Shown here in pieces: positions 26,609 through 34,999 of a DNA stretch of 64,000 bases. The notes under the pieces are model-generated. The model searched no databases. It saw only the letters and a list, made by a program, of their open reading frames with translations, and was not told the origin of the DNA. The DNA lies in assembly GCF_024055715.1 (NCBI RefSeq), contig NZ_JAMXMV010000008.1, positions 124,001 through 188,000 of the forward strand. Reading direction: 5' to 3'. The first letter of the stretch is position 1. The number at the start of each line of letters is the position of its first letter. The position numbers and the translations under genes are program-made. This stretch comes from Actinoallomurus soli (lineage in GTDB: Bacteria; Actinomycetota; Actinomycetes; Streptosporangiales; Streptosporangiaceae).

Positions 26609-26959
26609 TCAGCCGGCCGGTGTCGATCGTGCGTAGACGTGGTCGTCGCCCCACAGGGGCGGATCCTGCGGCACGACCAGCACGTCCGGCCGGTACCGGT
26701 CCACCTGGGGACCGAGGAAGAGCGCGACGTCCTGCCAGATCTCCCAGCCGCGCTCGGTGACGAAGGGCATGAGCTGGAGCAGGAGCCGGAAGATGATCCG
26801 AGCGTGATCAGTGGTGGGCACCTCTCTCACCACGATCCGGCCGTCGATGACCTCGACCTTGCGGTCCGGCCAGCGCCGGCTGAGCTCCGCGTAGCGGCGC
26901 TCGACCTCGGTGCGTTCGTCGGTGTCCACGTCGATCGGCTTCTCCAGCACGATGGACAT
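26609..26959 (-). pseudogene. Truncated Uma2 family (DUF820) protein
   Basis: 116 residues matching the N-terminal half of the Uma2 nuclease-fold family, abundant in actinomycetes and usually about 190 residues. VEVIDGRIVV, HARIIFRLLLQL and RYRPDVLVVPQDP are typical. The part that normally follows, with the second acidic residue and Lys of the nuclease site, is missing: the frame ends soon after DHVYAR. It may be a decayed gene. Confidence 0.7.
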
Positions 26960-27108
26960 GTTCCCATCATCTCCCGTCGTCCAGAACGTAAAGTACGCGA
27001 CAAGTCACGGAAGGTAGTCGATGGCGATGGTCGCGCGCAGGGGAATCGGCCGATAGTCCGTGTGATTCAGGTCCCCAGGTATGGTGAAACCGCTGGTGGA
27101 CGAGTTGC

Positions 27109-27125
27109 GTCTCGGGTGATGAGAC
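27109..27125. promoter_or_regulatory. Putative BCAA operator upstream of cimA
   Basis: GTCTC-GGGTGAT-GAGAC. It shares the core TCTC-N6-TGAGAC with the ilvB and leuB sites, and GACGAGTT lies just upstream as it does at leuB. Located 45 bp before the cimA leader peptide. Confidence 0.55.
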
Positions 27126-27169
27126 GGATGTGTCCGTCGCGGCGGGGATGTGGCAGACTCGGTGCCATC

Positions 27170-27214
27170 ATGCGCAGCAGCCTGGTCATTATCGGCTGGC
27201 GCGCCGGCACCTAG
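27170..27214 (+). CDS. cimA leader peptide (attenuation)
   Basis: A 14-residue frame MRSSLVIIGWRAGT-stop, with Leu-Val-Ile-Ile in a row (27182-27193). The stop (27212-27214) lies in the loop of the perfect hairpin 27199-27208/27226-27235 and is followed by an intrinsic terminator, the same design as the ilvB leader. No strong ribosome site is visible, so initiation is inferred from the codon content and layout. Confidence 0.8.
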   Translation: MRSSLVIIGWRAGT

Positions 27215-27271
27215 ACGAGCACTCCGCCGGCGCGCAGACCTCTCACGTCCCGTGAGGGGTCGTTTTGTTTT
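27199..27271 (+). terminator. cimA attenuator: leader hairpin and intrinsic terminator
   Basis: First stem GCGCGCCGGC (27199-27208) with GCCGGCGCGC (27226-27235), 17-nt loop. Terminator stem GACCTCTCACG (27237-27247) with CGTGAGGGGTC (27251-27261), then GTTTTGTTTT. Switching by ribosome position on the leader is inferred. Confidence 0.8.
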
Positions 27272-27314
27272 GCGGCGCCGGCGCACAATCCGGGACTACC
27301 AAGGGGATCGACCC

Positions 27315-28886
27315 ATGCGGGATGACGGCTTCCACGTCTACGACACGACGTTGCGCGACGGGGCCCAGCAGGAGGGCCTCAACCTCACCGTGGCGGACAA
27401 GCTGATCATCGCGCGCCGCCTCGACGAGCTGGGCGTCGGGTTCATCGAGGGCGGCTGGCCCGGAGCCAATCCCAAGGACACCGAGTTCTTCCGGCTCGCC
27501 CGGACGGAGCTCGATCTCAAGCACGCGCAGCTCGCCGCGTTCGGCGCGACCCGCCGGGCCGGCGCGAAGGCCGCCGACGACCCTCTGGTGGCCGCGCTGC
27601 GCGAGTCCGGCGCGCCGGTCGTGACCCTTGTCGCCAAGAGCCACGACCGGCACGTCGAGCTGGCCCTCCGCACGACGCTGGAGGAGAACCTCGCGATGAT
27701 CCGCGACACCGTCTCCCACCTGCGTGCGGAGGGCCAGAGGGTCTTCCTCGACGCCGAGCACTTCTTCGACGGTTACCGGTCGAACCCGGCCTACGCCCTG
27801 GAGGTCGTGCGGACCGCCGCCGAGGCCGGTGCGGACGTCATCGCCCTGTGCGACACCAACGGCGGGATGCTGCCCGACGAGCTGGCCGACGTCGTCGCCG
27901 CGGTCGCGGCCGAAGGCGCGCGGCTGGGCATCCACTGCCACGACGACAGCGGCTGCGCGGTGGCCAACACCCTCGCGGCCGTGCGCGCCGGGGTGACGCA
28001 CGTCCAGGGCTGCGCCAACGGGTACGGCGAGCGCAGCGGCAACGCGAACCTCTTCACGGTCGTCGGCAACCTGCAGCTCAAGCGCGGCTACGACCTCGGT
28101 GTCGAGCTGCGGGAGATGACGCGGATCGCGCACGCCGTCTCCGAGGTGACCAACGTCGCGCCCAGCTCGCAGCAGCCGTACGTCGGCATGTCGGCGTTCG
28201 CTCACAAGGCGGGCCTGCACGCCTCGGCGGTCAAGGTCGACCCGATGCTGTACCAGCACATCGACCCGGAGCTGGTCGGCAACGACATGCGCATGCTGAT
28301 CTCCAGCATGGCGGGCCGGGCGTCGGTGGAGCTCAAGGGCCGGGAGCTGGGGTACGAGCTGTCCGGCGACAAGGCGCGGCAGGTCGTGGAGCGGGTCAAG
28401 GAGCTCGAGTCGGCCGGTTACACCTTCGAGGCGGCGGACGCGTCGTTCGAACTCCTGCTGCGCGAGGAGGCCGACGGGGAGCGCACCCGCTACTTCGAGG
28501 TGGAGTCCTGGCGGACGATCGTCGAGCGCCGGCCCGACGGCGTCATGGTCAGCGAGGCGACCGTCAAGCTGCACGCCAAGGGCGAGCGGATCGTCGCGAC
28601 CGGTGAGGGCAACGGCCCGGTCAACGCCCTGGACCGCGCCCTGCGGCTGGCCCTGGAGCGGATCTACCCGGAGCTGTCCGCCCTGGAGCTCGTCGACTAC
28701 AAGGTGCGGATCCTGGAGGGTGCGCACGGCACCGACGCGCGCACCCGGGTGCTCATCGAGTCCAGCGACGCCTCCGGCGAGTGGGGCACCGTCGGCGTCG
28801 AGGACAACGTCATCGCCGCCTCCTGGGAGGCTCTCGCGGAGTCGGTGACCTACTGCCTCCTGCGCGCCGGATACGGCGCGTCCTGA
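27315..28886 (+). CDS. cimA: (R)-citramalate synthase
   Basis: Condenses acetyl-CoA with pyruvate to citramalate, giving 2-oxobutanoate for isoleucine without threonine. 523 residues with the LeuA-like barrel: YDTTLRDGAQQEGLN, FIEGGWPGANPKD, HCHDDSGCAVANTLAAVRAG and the metal-binding His region, then a C-terminal LeuA dimer/allosteric domain for feedback inhibition. The GGWPG...D variant and length fit CimA rather than 2-isopropylmalate synthase. The start ATG 27315 follows the attenuator by 43 bp; the long upstream open frame runs through the leader hairpins and is not used. Confidence 0.93.
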   Translation: MRDDGFHVYDTTLRDGAQQEGLNLTVADKLIIARRLDELGVGFIEGGWPGANPKDTEFFRLARTELDLKHAQLAAFGATRRAGAKAADDPLVAALRESGAPVVTLVAKSHDRHVELALRTTLEENLAMIRDTVSHLRAEGQRVFLDAEHFFDGYRSNPAYALEVVRTAAEAGADVIALCDTNGGMLPDELADVVAAVAAEGARLGIHCHDDSGCAVANTLAAVRAGVTHVQGCANGYGERSGNANLFTVVGNLQLKRGYDLGVELREMTRIAHAVSEVTNVAPSSQQPYVGMSAFAHKAGLHASAVKVDPMLYQHIDPELVGNDMRMLISSMAGRASVELKGRELGYELSGDKARQVVERVKELESAGYTFEAADASFELLLREEADGERTRYFEVESWRTIVERRPDGVMVSEATVKLHAKGERIVATGEGNGPVNALDRALRLALERIYPELSALELVDYKVRILEGAHGTDARTRVLIESSDASGEWGTVGVEDNVIAASWEALAESVTYCLLRAGYGAS

Positions 28887-28898
28887 CGCACGGCCGGG

Positions 28899-28922
28899 CG
28901 GGTCACCCCTCCGGGTGACCCG
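28899..28922. terminator. Bidirectional hairpin between cimA and the SDR gene
   Basis: A 10-bp stem CGGGTCACCC/GGGTGACCCG with CTCC loop between the two convergent genes. Confidence 0.65.
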
Positions 28923-28933
28923 ACTCCTGGCTG

Positions 28934-29707
28934 TCAGGGCCGGAAGTGATCCTTGAGCCACGCGTCGAACTCGGTGGCCACGACCCGCTCGCCGGTCACG
29001 CCGTCCGAGTCCGCGGAGCAGAGCCAGCGAACGGGGTCCTCCATGATCGCCGGGTCCAGCAGGGCGTCACGGACCGCCGCGGGGACGTCGTCGGGGATCA
29101 TCCCGGTGACCGTCGCGCCACCGGGCAGCAGCATGTTGACGGTGACACCGTGATCGGCGAGGTCCGCAGCCATGATCGCGGACAGCGACTCGGCGCCGGC
29201 GCGGGACGGCCCGTACGGGACGAAGCCCCGGCGCCGCATGGTCTCGTGGTTCATCGAGATGTTGATGATCTTGCCGTGGCCCTGTTCGACGAAGCGGGGG
29301 GCGACGGCGCGGGCGACGAGGAAGTACCCGGTGAGGTTGGTGTCGACGACGTCCCGGAAGCCGTCCGCGGAGACCTCCCAGAAGGGCTGCGGTTCGCTGA
29401 GGAAGCGGGGGTTGACGTGTCTCATCCCCAGGCCCGCGTTGTTCACCAGGACGTCCAGCCCGCTCAGCCTCTGGAGCGCCTCCTCGACGCCGCGGCGCAC
29501 CGACGCCTCGTCGCGCACGTCCATGACGATCCCGTCGATCGAACCGGGGCTTCCGGACAGCGTGGACACGGCTCCGCGTACGCGGTCCGCGTCGCGGCCC
29601 GTGATCAGCACGCGGGCGCCGCCGTTGACGAGACCGCGCGCCATCGCCAGGCCGAGACCGCTCGTCCCTCCGGTGATGAGCACCCGAACACCTGCCACAT
29701 CGGGCAT
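28934..29707 (-). CDS. SDR oxidoreductase with atypical YxxxR active site
   Basis: 257-residue classical short-chain dehydrogenase. It has TGGTSGLG for cofactor binding, VNNAG, and NISMNHE at the catalytic Ser region. The active site reads YGPSR: the nearly invariant YxxxK lysine is arginine. Activity may be altered or lost, or Arg may substitute. A CxxD-like pattern suggests no particular substrate. Convergent with cimA; stands alone. Confidence 0.88.
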   Translation of the reverse strand: MPDVAGVRVLITGGTSGLGLAMARGLVNGGARVLITGRDADRVRGAVSTLSGSPGSIDGIVMDVRDEASVRRGVEEALQRLSGLDVLVNNAGLGMRHVNPRFLSEPQPFWEVSADGFRDVVDTNLTGYFLVARAVAPRFVEQGHGKIINISMNHETMRRRGFVPYGPSRAGAESLSAIMAADLADHGVTVNMLLPGGATVTGMIPDDVPAAVRDALLDPAIMEDPVRWLCSADSDGVTGERVVATEFDAWLKDHFRP

Positions 29708-29876
29708 GACGACCTCCTCCGGTGACTGCCGCGGTGGGGACGGGGACCCTCGCGGGTACGCCCGGTTCGCGGGACCTTGCCCGACGTACTCTAGGCTCCG
29801 TCGTCACGCAGAGTGCTCTGCCCCCCTGGGCGTCCGTCCGGTCACCGGCTCGCCGTCCTCCGGACCGGCCGGCGGG

Positions 29877-30227
29877 TCACCCCTTGGGCTCGGCCTGCTC
29901 GACCACCTCGAATGACCAGAGTTCGGCGCCGCTCGCGGCCGGGCCGCCGTGCCCATGGCCGTGTCCCTCGGCGGCCCCGCGCTCGGACGCGGCCTGGGCG
30001 TGTCCCTCCGCGAACGCCCGGCTCTCCGTCCAGCGCTGGAAGTCCTCCTCGCTGCGCCAGCGCGTGTAGACGAGGTAGCGGTCGGTCCCCTCGACCGGGC
30101 GCAGCAGTTCGAAGCCCTCGAAGCCGTCGGCCTCCTCGACGAGCCCGGCGCGACCGGCGAACCGGCGCTCCAGCTCCTCGCGCATGGGCTCGGGCACGGT
30201 CAGCACGTTGATCTTCACGACGCTCAT
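29877..30227 (-). CDS. Antibiotic biosynthesis monooxygenase-domain protein
   Basis: 116-residue dimeric ferredoxin-like protein of the ABM/HmoA type: KINVLTVPEPMREELERRF, GFEGFELLRP, YLVYTRWRSEEDFQRW. Such proteins are cofactor-free oxygenases or heme-degrading monooxygenases. After the core comes a His-rich insert (GHGHGHGG), which might bind metal, and a closing beta strand (LWSFEVVEQ). ATG 30227 has an AGAGGA site. Confidence 0.85.
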   Translation of the reverse strand: MSVVKINVLTVPEPMREELERRFAGRAGLVEEADGFEGFELLRPVEGTDRYLVYTRWRSEEDFQRWTESRAFAEGHAQAASERGAAEGHGHGHGGPAASGAELWSFEVVEQAEPKG

Positions 30228-30717
30228 GGGGAAATCCTCTCCTGACGCGCCCGCGGCTCCCCGCCAGGGGCACTCCGAAGGCCCCGGCGTGTCGTTGCGG
30301 TGTCGCGCGGATGCGCACGTGCCACGAAATGGGAACGTGCCTGTGCACGTGCAAATGAACGGCCGAATAGGGCGTGCATCGGCGGCGGTATGTCTGGATT
30401 CCGCCTCTTTGTAAGCCGATATCGTGATCACAATGAGTGGTCACCGTAGAGGTCGGGAACCGTTCGGAATCTAATTCTGTTTAACGCGGATCGCCACAGG
30501 TGAGAACCTCATCCTGGCGTCGTCGTCTAGAGGAAGAGACCTTCGGGATACCGAAAAGTCACCCGAGGTTGGAGAATCGGTAGCGGACGAAGGTCATTAA
30601 GCGCCAAACTCTCCCCGTACGGCCAGGGTCGTCGCGGCGCAAAAAAGCGACGGCCCCCTGTTGCAGCAGGAGGCCGTCGACTTCGGCAAGTCCGAATCTC
30701 AGGAGGTTCGAACGACC
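30228..30717. other. 490-bp intergenic region
   Basis: No gene seen. It holds a GTGCACGTGCA element (30343-30353) resembling the centre of the palindrome at 62619-62654, and a hairpin at 30641-30678 that is an intrinsic terminator for the minus strand. Confidence 0.5.
30641..30678 (-). terminator. Orphan leftward intrinsic terminator
   Basis: Read on the minus strand, GACGGCC-x-CCTG pairs with CAGG-x-GGCCGTC (30678-30649, one mismatch, 6-nt loop), then GC and TTTTTT (30646-30641). No minus-strand gene is seen just to its right, so the transcript it ends is unknown. Confidence 0.65.
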
Positions 30718-30966
30718 ATGACTGTACGTGTCTTCGGCCGCAGTGGCCAGAGGAACGACGCGATGGGACCCGGTGAATCCGCGGCTCCGCGCGGTCCGCA
30801 CTTCTCGCCGCGGACGGGGCTGATCGCCCTGTACGCCCTCGTCACCGCCGTGCTCGCCGGCGTGCTCACCTTCATCGGTGATCACCGGCCCGCGGCGGCG
30901 GTGGCGGCGGGCGGAGTCGCCTTCGTCAGCGCCTTCATGTTCTTCGACAAGATCATCGGCGATTGA
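30718..30966 (+). CDS. Small two-TM membrane protein
   Basis: 82 residues with two hydrophobic helices (GLIALYALVTAVLAGVLTFI and a second in AVAAGGVAFVSAFMFF) after a polar N-terminus. AGGAGG upstream supports ATG 30718. Followed 8 bp later by another small gene, probably one transcript. No family recognised. Confidence 0.6.
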   Translation: MTVRVFGRSGQRNDAMGPGESAAPRGPHFSPRTGLIALYALVTAVLAGVLTFIGDHRPAAAVAAGGVAFVSAFMFFDKIIGD

Positions 30967-30974
30967 GAGGTCGC

Positions 30975-31172
30975 ATGCCTTCCAAGCGACGTACGAACTC
31001 GCTGCGGTACGACCGGGACGCCGAGCTCCGGCTGATCGCCGAGGCCGGCCACTGGCTGGCGGACGCCGGCCGCCGGCGGCCTGAGGCCGTCAAGTCGATC
31101 ACGGCGATGCTGGACCGGCAGCAGCGGCTCGCCGCCTGCCGGGCCTTCGACCGGCCGCTCGAGTCCTCGTAG
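30975..31172 (+). CDS. Small basic hypothetical protein
   Basis: 65 residues, Arg-rich and helical (AELRLIAEAGHWLADAGRRR, AVKSITAMLDRQQRLA), no known domain. GAGAGG site before ATG 30975. Co-transcribed with the preceding small membrane protein by position. Confidence 0.5.
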   Translation: MPSKRRTNSLRYDRDAELRLIAEAGHWLADAGRRRPEAVKSITAMLDRQQRLAACRAFDRPLESS

Positions 31173-31282
31173 CCCACACCGGCGAGCGCCCGCCCGGACC
31201 CGGCCGTGCGGGCGCTCGCGCGTTCTGAACCAACCCGGCCCGCCGATCGTCAGAACCAGAAAGAGAGGGAGGTGGCGCGACG

Positions 31283-32203
31283 GTGGGTGATCGGGACGGC
31301 GAGGAGGTTCTCCCGCACCTGCGGGCGACCGAGGAGATTCCGCGCCCCGCGCGGCCCGTACCGGCGACCGACGTGCAGCTGCGGCCGGTCGTCCCGCCGC
31401 CTGAGCCGCCCGCCGCGCCGGCGACCGTACAGGAGAGCGTCCCGGCCTCCTACGACGCGCCCATGACCATCGCCGAGGGTGTCCCCACCTCGTACGACGC
31501 GCCGATGACCGTGGCCGAGGGGGCCCCCGCCCGACTCGACGCGCCACCGACCGTGGAGCAGGGCGTCCCCACCCCGCCGCCGGGCCCGTACGGCACGCCG
31601 GCGACCGTGGAGGAGCCGCTGCCGTACACGGGGGAGCAGGGCGCCCCCCTTCCGCCGGGCGGCCCGCGGCGGCCGTCGGGCACCTCGTGGCGGTCGCCGG
31701 ACCCGGCCGGGACCCGCGGACGGGTCTCGCGGAGGCTCGCCCTGATCGTCGGGGGCGCGGCCGTGCTGCTGGCCGCGGTCGGGATCCTGGTCGTGGCGCA
31801 CGGCACGTCGAGCCGCCCTGCGAAGGCGCCCGCCCCCTGCGGGCACGGGCCGTGCCCGTCCTCGCCGACCCACGTCGCAGCCGCCCCGGCCGCGCAGGTC
31901 GCGTACCGCACCGTCGAGCGCGACGCGGGCTACTTCGAGGGCACCGTCACGATCGCCAACCACGGGGACCGGCCGATGCGGTCCTGGACGCTGTCCTTCA
32001 CGTATCCGGGCGCCGACATCCACAACACCTGGGACGCCGTACTGCAGCGGCGGGGAGCGGAGACGGTCCTCACCGGCACGGCGACGGCCCCGCCGATCGC
32101 GCCCGGGGCGTCCCTGCAGGTGCGGTTCGGGGGCTCCGGCACGCCGTCCATGCCGGCCGGCTGCCGTCTCAACGGCGCGCCGTGCGCCTTCGTCGCAGGC
32201 TGA
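31283..32203 (+). CDS. Membrane-anchored protein with CBM2-like domain
   Basis: 306 residues. The cytoplasmic N-terminus (1-145) is Pro-rich with imperfect repeats around APMTVAEGVPTSYD. One helix follows (LALIVGGAAVLLAAVGILVVA, about 152-172), then an external domain (200-306) like cellulose-binding family 2: FEGTVTIANHGDRPMRSWTL, IHNTWDAVL, APPIAPGASLQVRFGG, LNGAPC. In secreted enzymes CBM2 binds cellulose or chitin; here it seems to be shown on the cell surface without a catalytic domain. GTG 31283 follows a GAGGGAGG site. Confidence 0.75.
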   Translation: MGDRDGEEVLPHLRATEEIPRPARPVPATDVQLRPVVPPPEPPAAPATVQESVPASYDAPMTIAEGVPTSYDAPMTVAEGAPARLDAPPTVEQGVPTPPPGPYGTPATVEEPLPYTGEQGAPLPPGGPRRPSGTSWRSPDPAGTRGRVSRRLALIVGGAAVLLAAVGILVVAHGTSSRPAKAPAPCGHGPCPSSPTHVAAAPAAQVAYRTVERDAGYFEGTVTIANHGDRPMRSWTLSFTYPGADIHNTWDAVLQRRGAETVLTGTATAPPIAPGASLQVRFGGSGTPSMPAGCRLNGAPCAFVAG

Positions 32204-32283
32204 GCCGCCGATTGCGGTGACCGGGCCCGGCCGGACCGAGGCCGGGGGCGGGCGCACTGCCGCGGTGTCGATAGCCTCGTATC

Positions 32284-33048
32284 GTGCGTATCGCGAGGTT
32301 CACCAAAGACGGCGGCCTGTCCTTCGGCGTGGTCGAGGACGACGAGACCATCGCCACCATCGCCGCCCACCCGTTCGGCGAGATCCAGCTCACCGGGGAG
32401 CGCCAGCCCCTGGCGGACGTGCGGCTGACGGCGCCGATCCTGCCGAGCAAGGTCGTCGCGATCGGCAAGAACTACGCCGAGCACGCCCGTGAGATGGGCG
32501 GCGAGCCGCCCGCCGAGCCGGTGATCTTCATGAAGCCGTCCACCGCGGTGATCGGTCACCGCGAGACGATCGCCTACCCGAGCCTGTCCGAGCGGGTCGA
32601 CTACGAGGGCGAGCTCGCCGTCGTCATCGGCCACCTCTGCCGCGACGTTCCGGCGTCGCGTGCCGCGGACGTCATCCTCGGCTACACCTGCGCCAACGAC
32701 GTCACGGCGCGCGACCTTCAGCAGCGCGACGGGCAGTGGACGCGGGCGAAGGGCTTCGACACGTTCTGCCCGCTCGGCCCGTGGATCGAGACGGAGCTCG
32801 ACCCGTCGGACCTGGCCATCACCACCACGGTGAACGGCGAGACCCGGCAGTCGTCCCGTACCAAGCAGCTCCTGCACGGCATCCCCGAGCTGATCGAGTA
32901 CGTCAGCCGGGTCATGACCCTCCTGCCGGGGGACATCATCCTCACCGGCACCCCGGAGGGCGTGGGGCCGCTGCAGGTCGACGACGAGGTGTCCGTGACG
33001 ATCGAGAAGATCGGCACGCTCAGCAATACAGTGGTGTCCCGTGACTGA
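32284..33048 (+). CDS. Fumarylacetoacetate hydrolase family protein
   Basis: 254 residues of the FAH/2-keto-4-pentenoate hydratase fold. [16 protein letters not shown], the metal-binding [38 protein letters not shown] and [13 protein letters not shown] place it near FAHD1-like acylpyruvases or oxaloacetate decarboxylases. GTG 32284 sits about 7 bp after a TAGCCT hexamer, so the mRNA may be leaderless. The last codons overlap the gltX start, a conserved actinobacterial pairing. Confidence 0.92.
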   Translation: MRIARFTKDGGLSFGVVEDDETIATIAAHPFGEIQLTGERQPLADVRLTAPILPSKVVAIGKNYAEHAREMGGEPPAEPVIFMKPSTAVIGHRETIAYPSLSERVDYEGELAVVIGHLCRDVPASRAADVILGYTCANDVTARDLQQRDGQWTRAKGFDTFCPLGPWIETELDPSDLAITTTVNGETRQSSRTKQLLHGIPELIEYVSRVMTLLPGDIILTGTPEGVGPLQVDDEVSVTIEKIGTLSNTVVSRD

Positions 33049-34474
33049 CCCTTCTTCCCCGGAGCACGCCTCCGGCACCGTCAGAGTCCGGTTCGCGCCG
33101 TCGCCGACCGGAATGTTCCACGTCGGGGGAGCGCGTTCGGCGCTGCACAACTGGGTGTTCGCCCGCCAGCACGGCGGCACGCTCGTGCTGCGCATCGAGG
33201 ACACCGACGCCTCCCGCAACCGCCCGGAGTGGACCGAGGGGATCATCCGCGCCCTCGCGTGGCTGGGCATCGACGAGGACGAGTACGAAGGGCCGTACTT
33301 CCAGTCCGCCAACGCCGACGAGCAGCGCAAGGCCGTCGAGCGGCTGCGCGCGGACGGCCGCGCGTACTTCTGCGACTGCACGCGCGACGACGTGATCGCG
33401 CGGACCGGCGACTCCTACCGCGGCTACGACGGCCACTGCCGCGACCGCGGCCTGGAGGCGGGCCCGGGGCGCGCCCTGCGCTTCCGCACCCCGGACGAGG
33501 GCGTGACCACCGTCGTCGACCTGATCCGCGGCAAGCCGACGTTCGAGAACGCCAACATCGAGGACTTCGTCATCGCGCGCGGCGACGGCTCGGTGCTGTT
33601 CATGCTCGCCAACGTCGTCGACGACATGATCCAGGGCATCACGCACGTCATCCGCGCCGAGGAGCACCTGTCCAACACGCCGAAGCAGCAGCTGCTGTGG
33701 GAGGCGCTCGGCGCGCAGCCGCCGATCTGGGCACACGTGCCGGTCGTCGTGAACGAGAAGCGGCAGAAGCTCTCCAAGCGCCGTGACAAGGTCGCGCTGG
33801 AGGACTACCAGGCCGAGGGCTTCCTCGCCGAGGCCATGCGCAACTACCTCATGCTCCTGGGCTGGGCGCCGTCCGGCGACCGCGAGATCGTCCCGTGGAG
33901 CGTGATCGAGGAGGAGTTCCGGCTCGAGGACGTCAACCCCTCGCCGGCCTTCTTCGACGTCAAGAAGCTGCGCGCGTTCAACGGCGAGTACATCCGGGCG
34001 CTGCCGGTCGAGGACTTCATCGAGCGGTGCGAGCCCTGGCTCCGCGAGCCGTACGCCTCGTGGTCGCCCGAGCGGTACGACCCGGCGGTCTTCGCCCGGC
34101 TCGCGCCGCTGGCCCAGACGCGTGTCGCGGTGCTGTCGGAGATCACGGCCATGGTCGACTTCGCGTTCCTGGACGAGCCGGTGATCGACGAGGCCTCCTG
34201 GAAGAAGGGCATGAAGGAGCCCGCCGCGGACATCCTCCGAGGTGCCCTGGAGGCCTTCCAGGACGCGGAGTGGACGGCCGAGGAGCTCAAGACGCGGGCC
34301 GAGGAGATCGGCGCCCGCCACGGCCTCAAGCTCGGCAAGGCCCAGGCCCCGATCCGCGTGGCCGTCACCGGCCGTACGGTCGGCCTGCCGCTGTTCGAGT
34401 CGCTTCAGATCATCGGCCGGGACCGCACCCTCGCCCGCGTACGGGCGGCACTCGACCGGCTCTCGGCGGAATAG
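33041..34474 (+). CDS. gltX: Glutamyl-tRNA synthetase
   Basis: Class I aminoacyl-tRNA synthetase of 477 residues. The HIGH-type motif is [20 protein letters not shown] and KMSKS is KLSKRRDK. Most actinobacteria lack GlnRS; the enzyme then also charges tRNA-Gln with Glu, and GatCAB amidates it. That fits a tRNA-Gln gene 2.3 kb downstream and a tRNA-Glu further on. GTG start overlapping the FAH gene by 8 bp, so the two are coupled. A 9-bp hairpin (34493-34517) follows. Confidence 0.95.
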   Translation: MTDPSSPEHASGTVRVRFAPSPTGMFHVGGARSALHNWVFARQHGGTLVLRIEDTDASRNRPEWTEGIIRALAWLGIDEDEYEGPYFQSANADEQRKAVERLRADGRAYFCDCTRDDVIARTGDSYRGYDGHCRDRGLEAGPGRALRFRTPDEGVTTVVDLIRGKPTFENANIEDFVIARGDGSVLFMLANVVDDMIQGITHVIRAEEHLSNTPKQQLLWEALGAQPPIWAHVPVVVNEKRQKLSKRRDKVALEDYQAEGFLAEAMRNYLMLLGWAPSGDREIVPWSVIEEEFRLEDVNPSPAFFDVKKLRAFNGEYIRALPVEDFIERCEPWLREPYASWSPERYDPAVFARLAPLAQTRVAVLSEITAMVDFAFLDEPVIDEASWKKGMKEPAADILRGALEAFQDAEWTAEELKTRAEEIGARHGLKLGKAQAPIRVAVTGRTVGLPLFESLQIIGRDRTLARVRAALDRLSAE

Positions 34475-34492
34475 CCGGACTCCCGACGGGCA

Positions 34493-34517
34493 TGGACGGT
34501 CCCGCCACGACCGTCCA
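34493..34517 (+). terminator. Hairpin after gltX
   Basis: TGGACGGTC (34493-34501) pairs with GACCGTCCA (34509-34517), 7-nt loop, no T-run. Confidence 0.5.
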
Positions 34518-34533
34518 CGCCCGAGGGAGCGTC

Positions 34534-34917
34534 ATGAGCGACCGGCCCGAGCTGTCCTTGATCGGTTTCGTCCTGGACGCGCCCGACGCCCGCGAGCTCG
34601 CCGGCTTCTACCGGCGGCTGCTGGGCTGGGACACCGTCCACGACGATCCCGCGTGGGTGAAGCTGGCCCCGCCGGGCGGCGGACCGAGCGTGTCCTTCCA
34701 GACGGCGAAGGAGTACGTCCCGCCGACCTGGCCCACCGAGACGGACCACCAGCAGATGATGGCCCACCTGGACATCCGGGTCCACGACCTGAGCGCCGCC
34801 GTCGCGTACGCCCTCGAACAGGGCGCCGTCCTCGCCGAGCACCAGCCTCAGGAACGCGCCCTGGTCTGCCTCGACCCCGCCGGCCACCCGTTCTGCCTGG
34901 CCCTGCCCGGTTCCTGA
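34534..34917 (+). CDS. VOC family (glyoxalase-like) protein, copy 1
   Basis: 127 residues, single glyoxalase-like VOC domain pair: LSLIGFVLDAPDARELAGFYRRLLGW, SFQTAKEYVPP, MMAHLDIRVHDL, CLDPAGHPFCL. Closely similar in length and sequence to the gene at 35000-35383, with the same first residues, so the two arose by tandem duplication. Metal ligand positions are only partly kept. Substrate unknown. Confidence 0.88.
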   Translation: MSDRPELSLIGFVLDAPDARELAGFYRRLLGWDTVHDDPAWVKLAPPGGGPSVSFQTAKEYVPPTWPTETDHQQMMAHLDIRVHDLSAAVAYALEQGAVLAEHQPQERALVCLDPAGHPFCLALPGS

Positions 34918-34999
34918 CCCCCACGCCTGGGGTGGGGCCCAGCGACCTAGTCTTGATCACCGTCCCCTCTGGGCCGGCCGGCCCGGTACAAGGAGTGCG

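Noticed and set aside
30515-30560. tRNA-like string GTCGTCTAGAGG
   Set aside because: Resembles the start of a tRNA-Glu, but no anticodon stem or T-arm can be paired afterwards.
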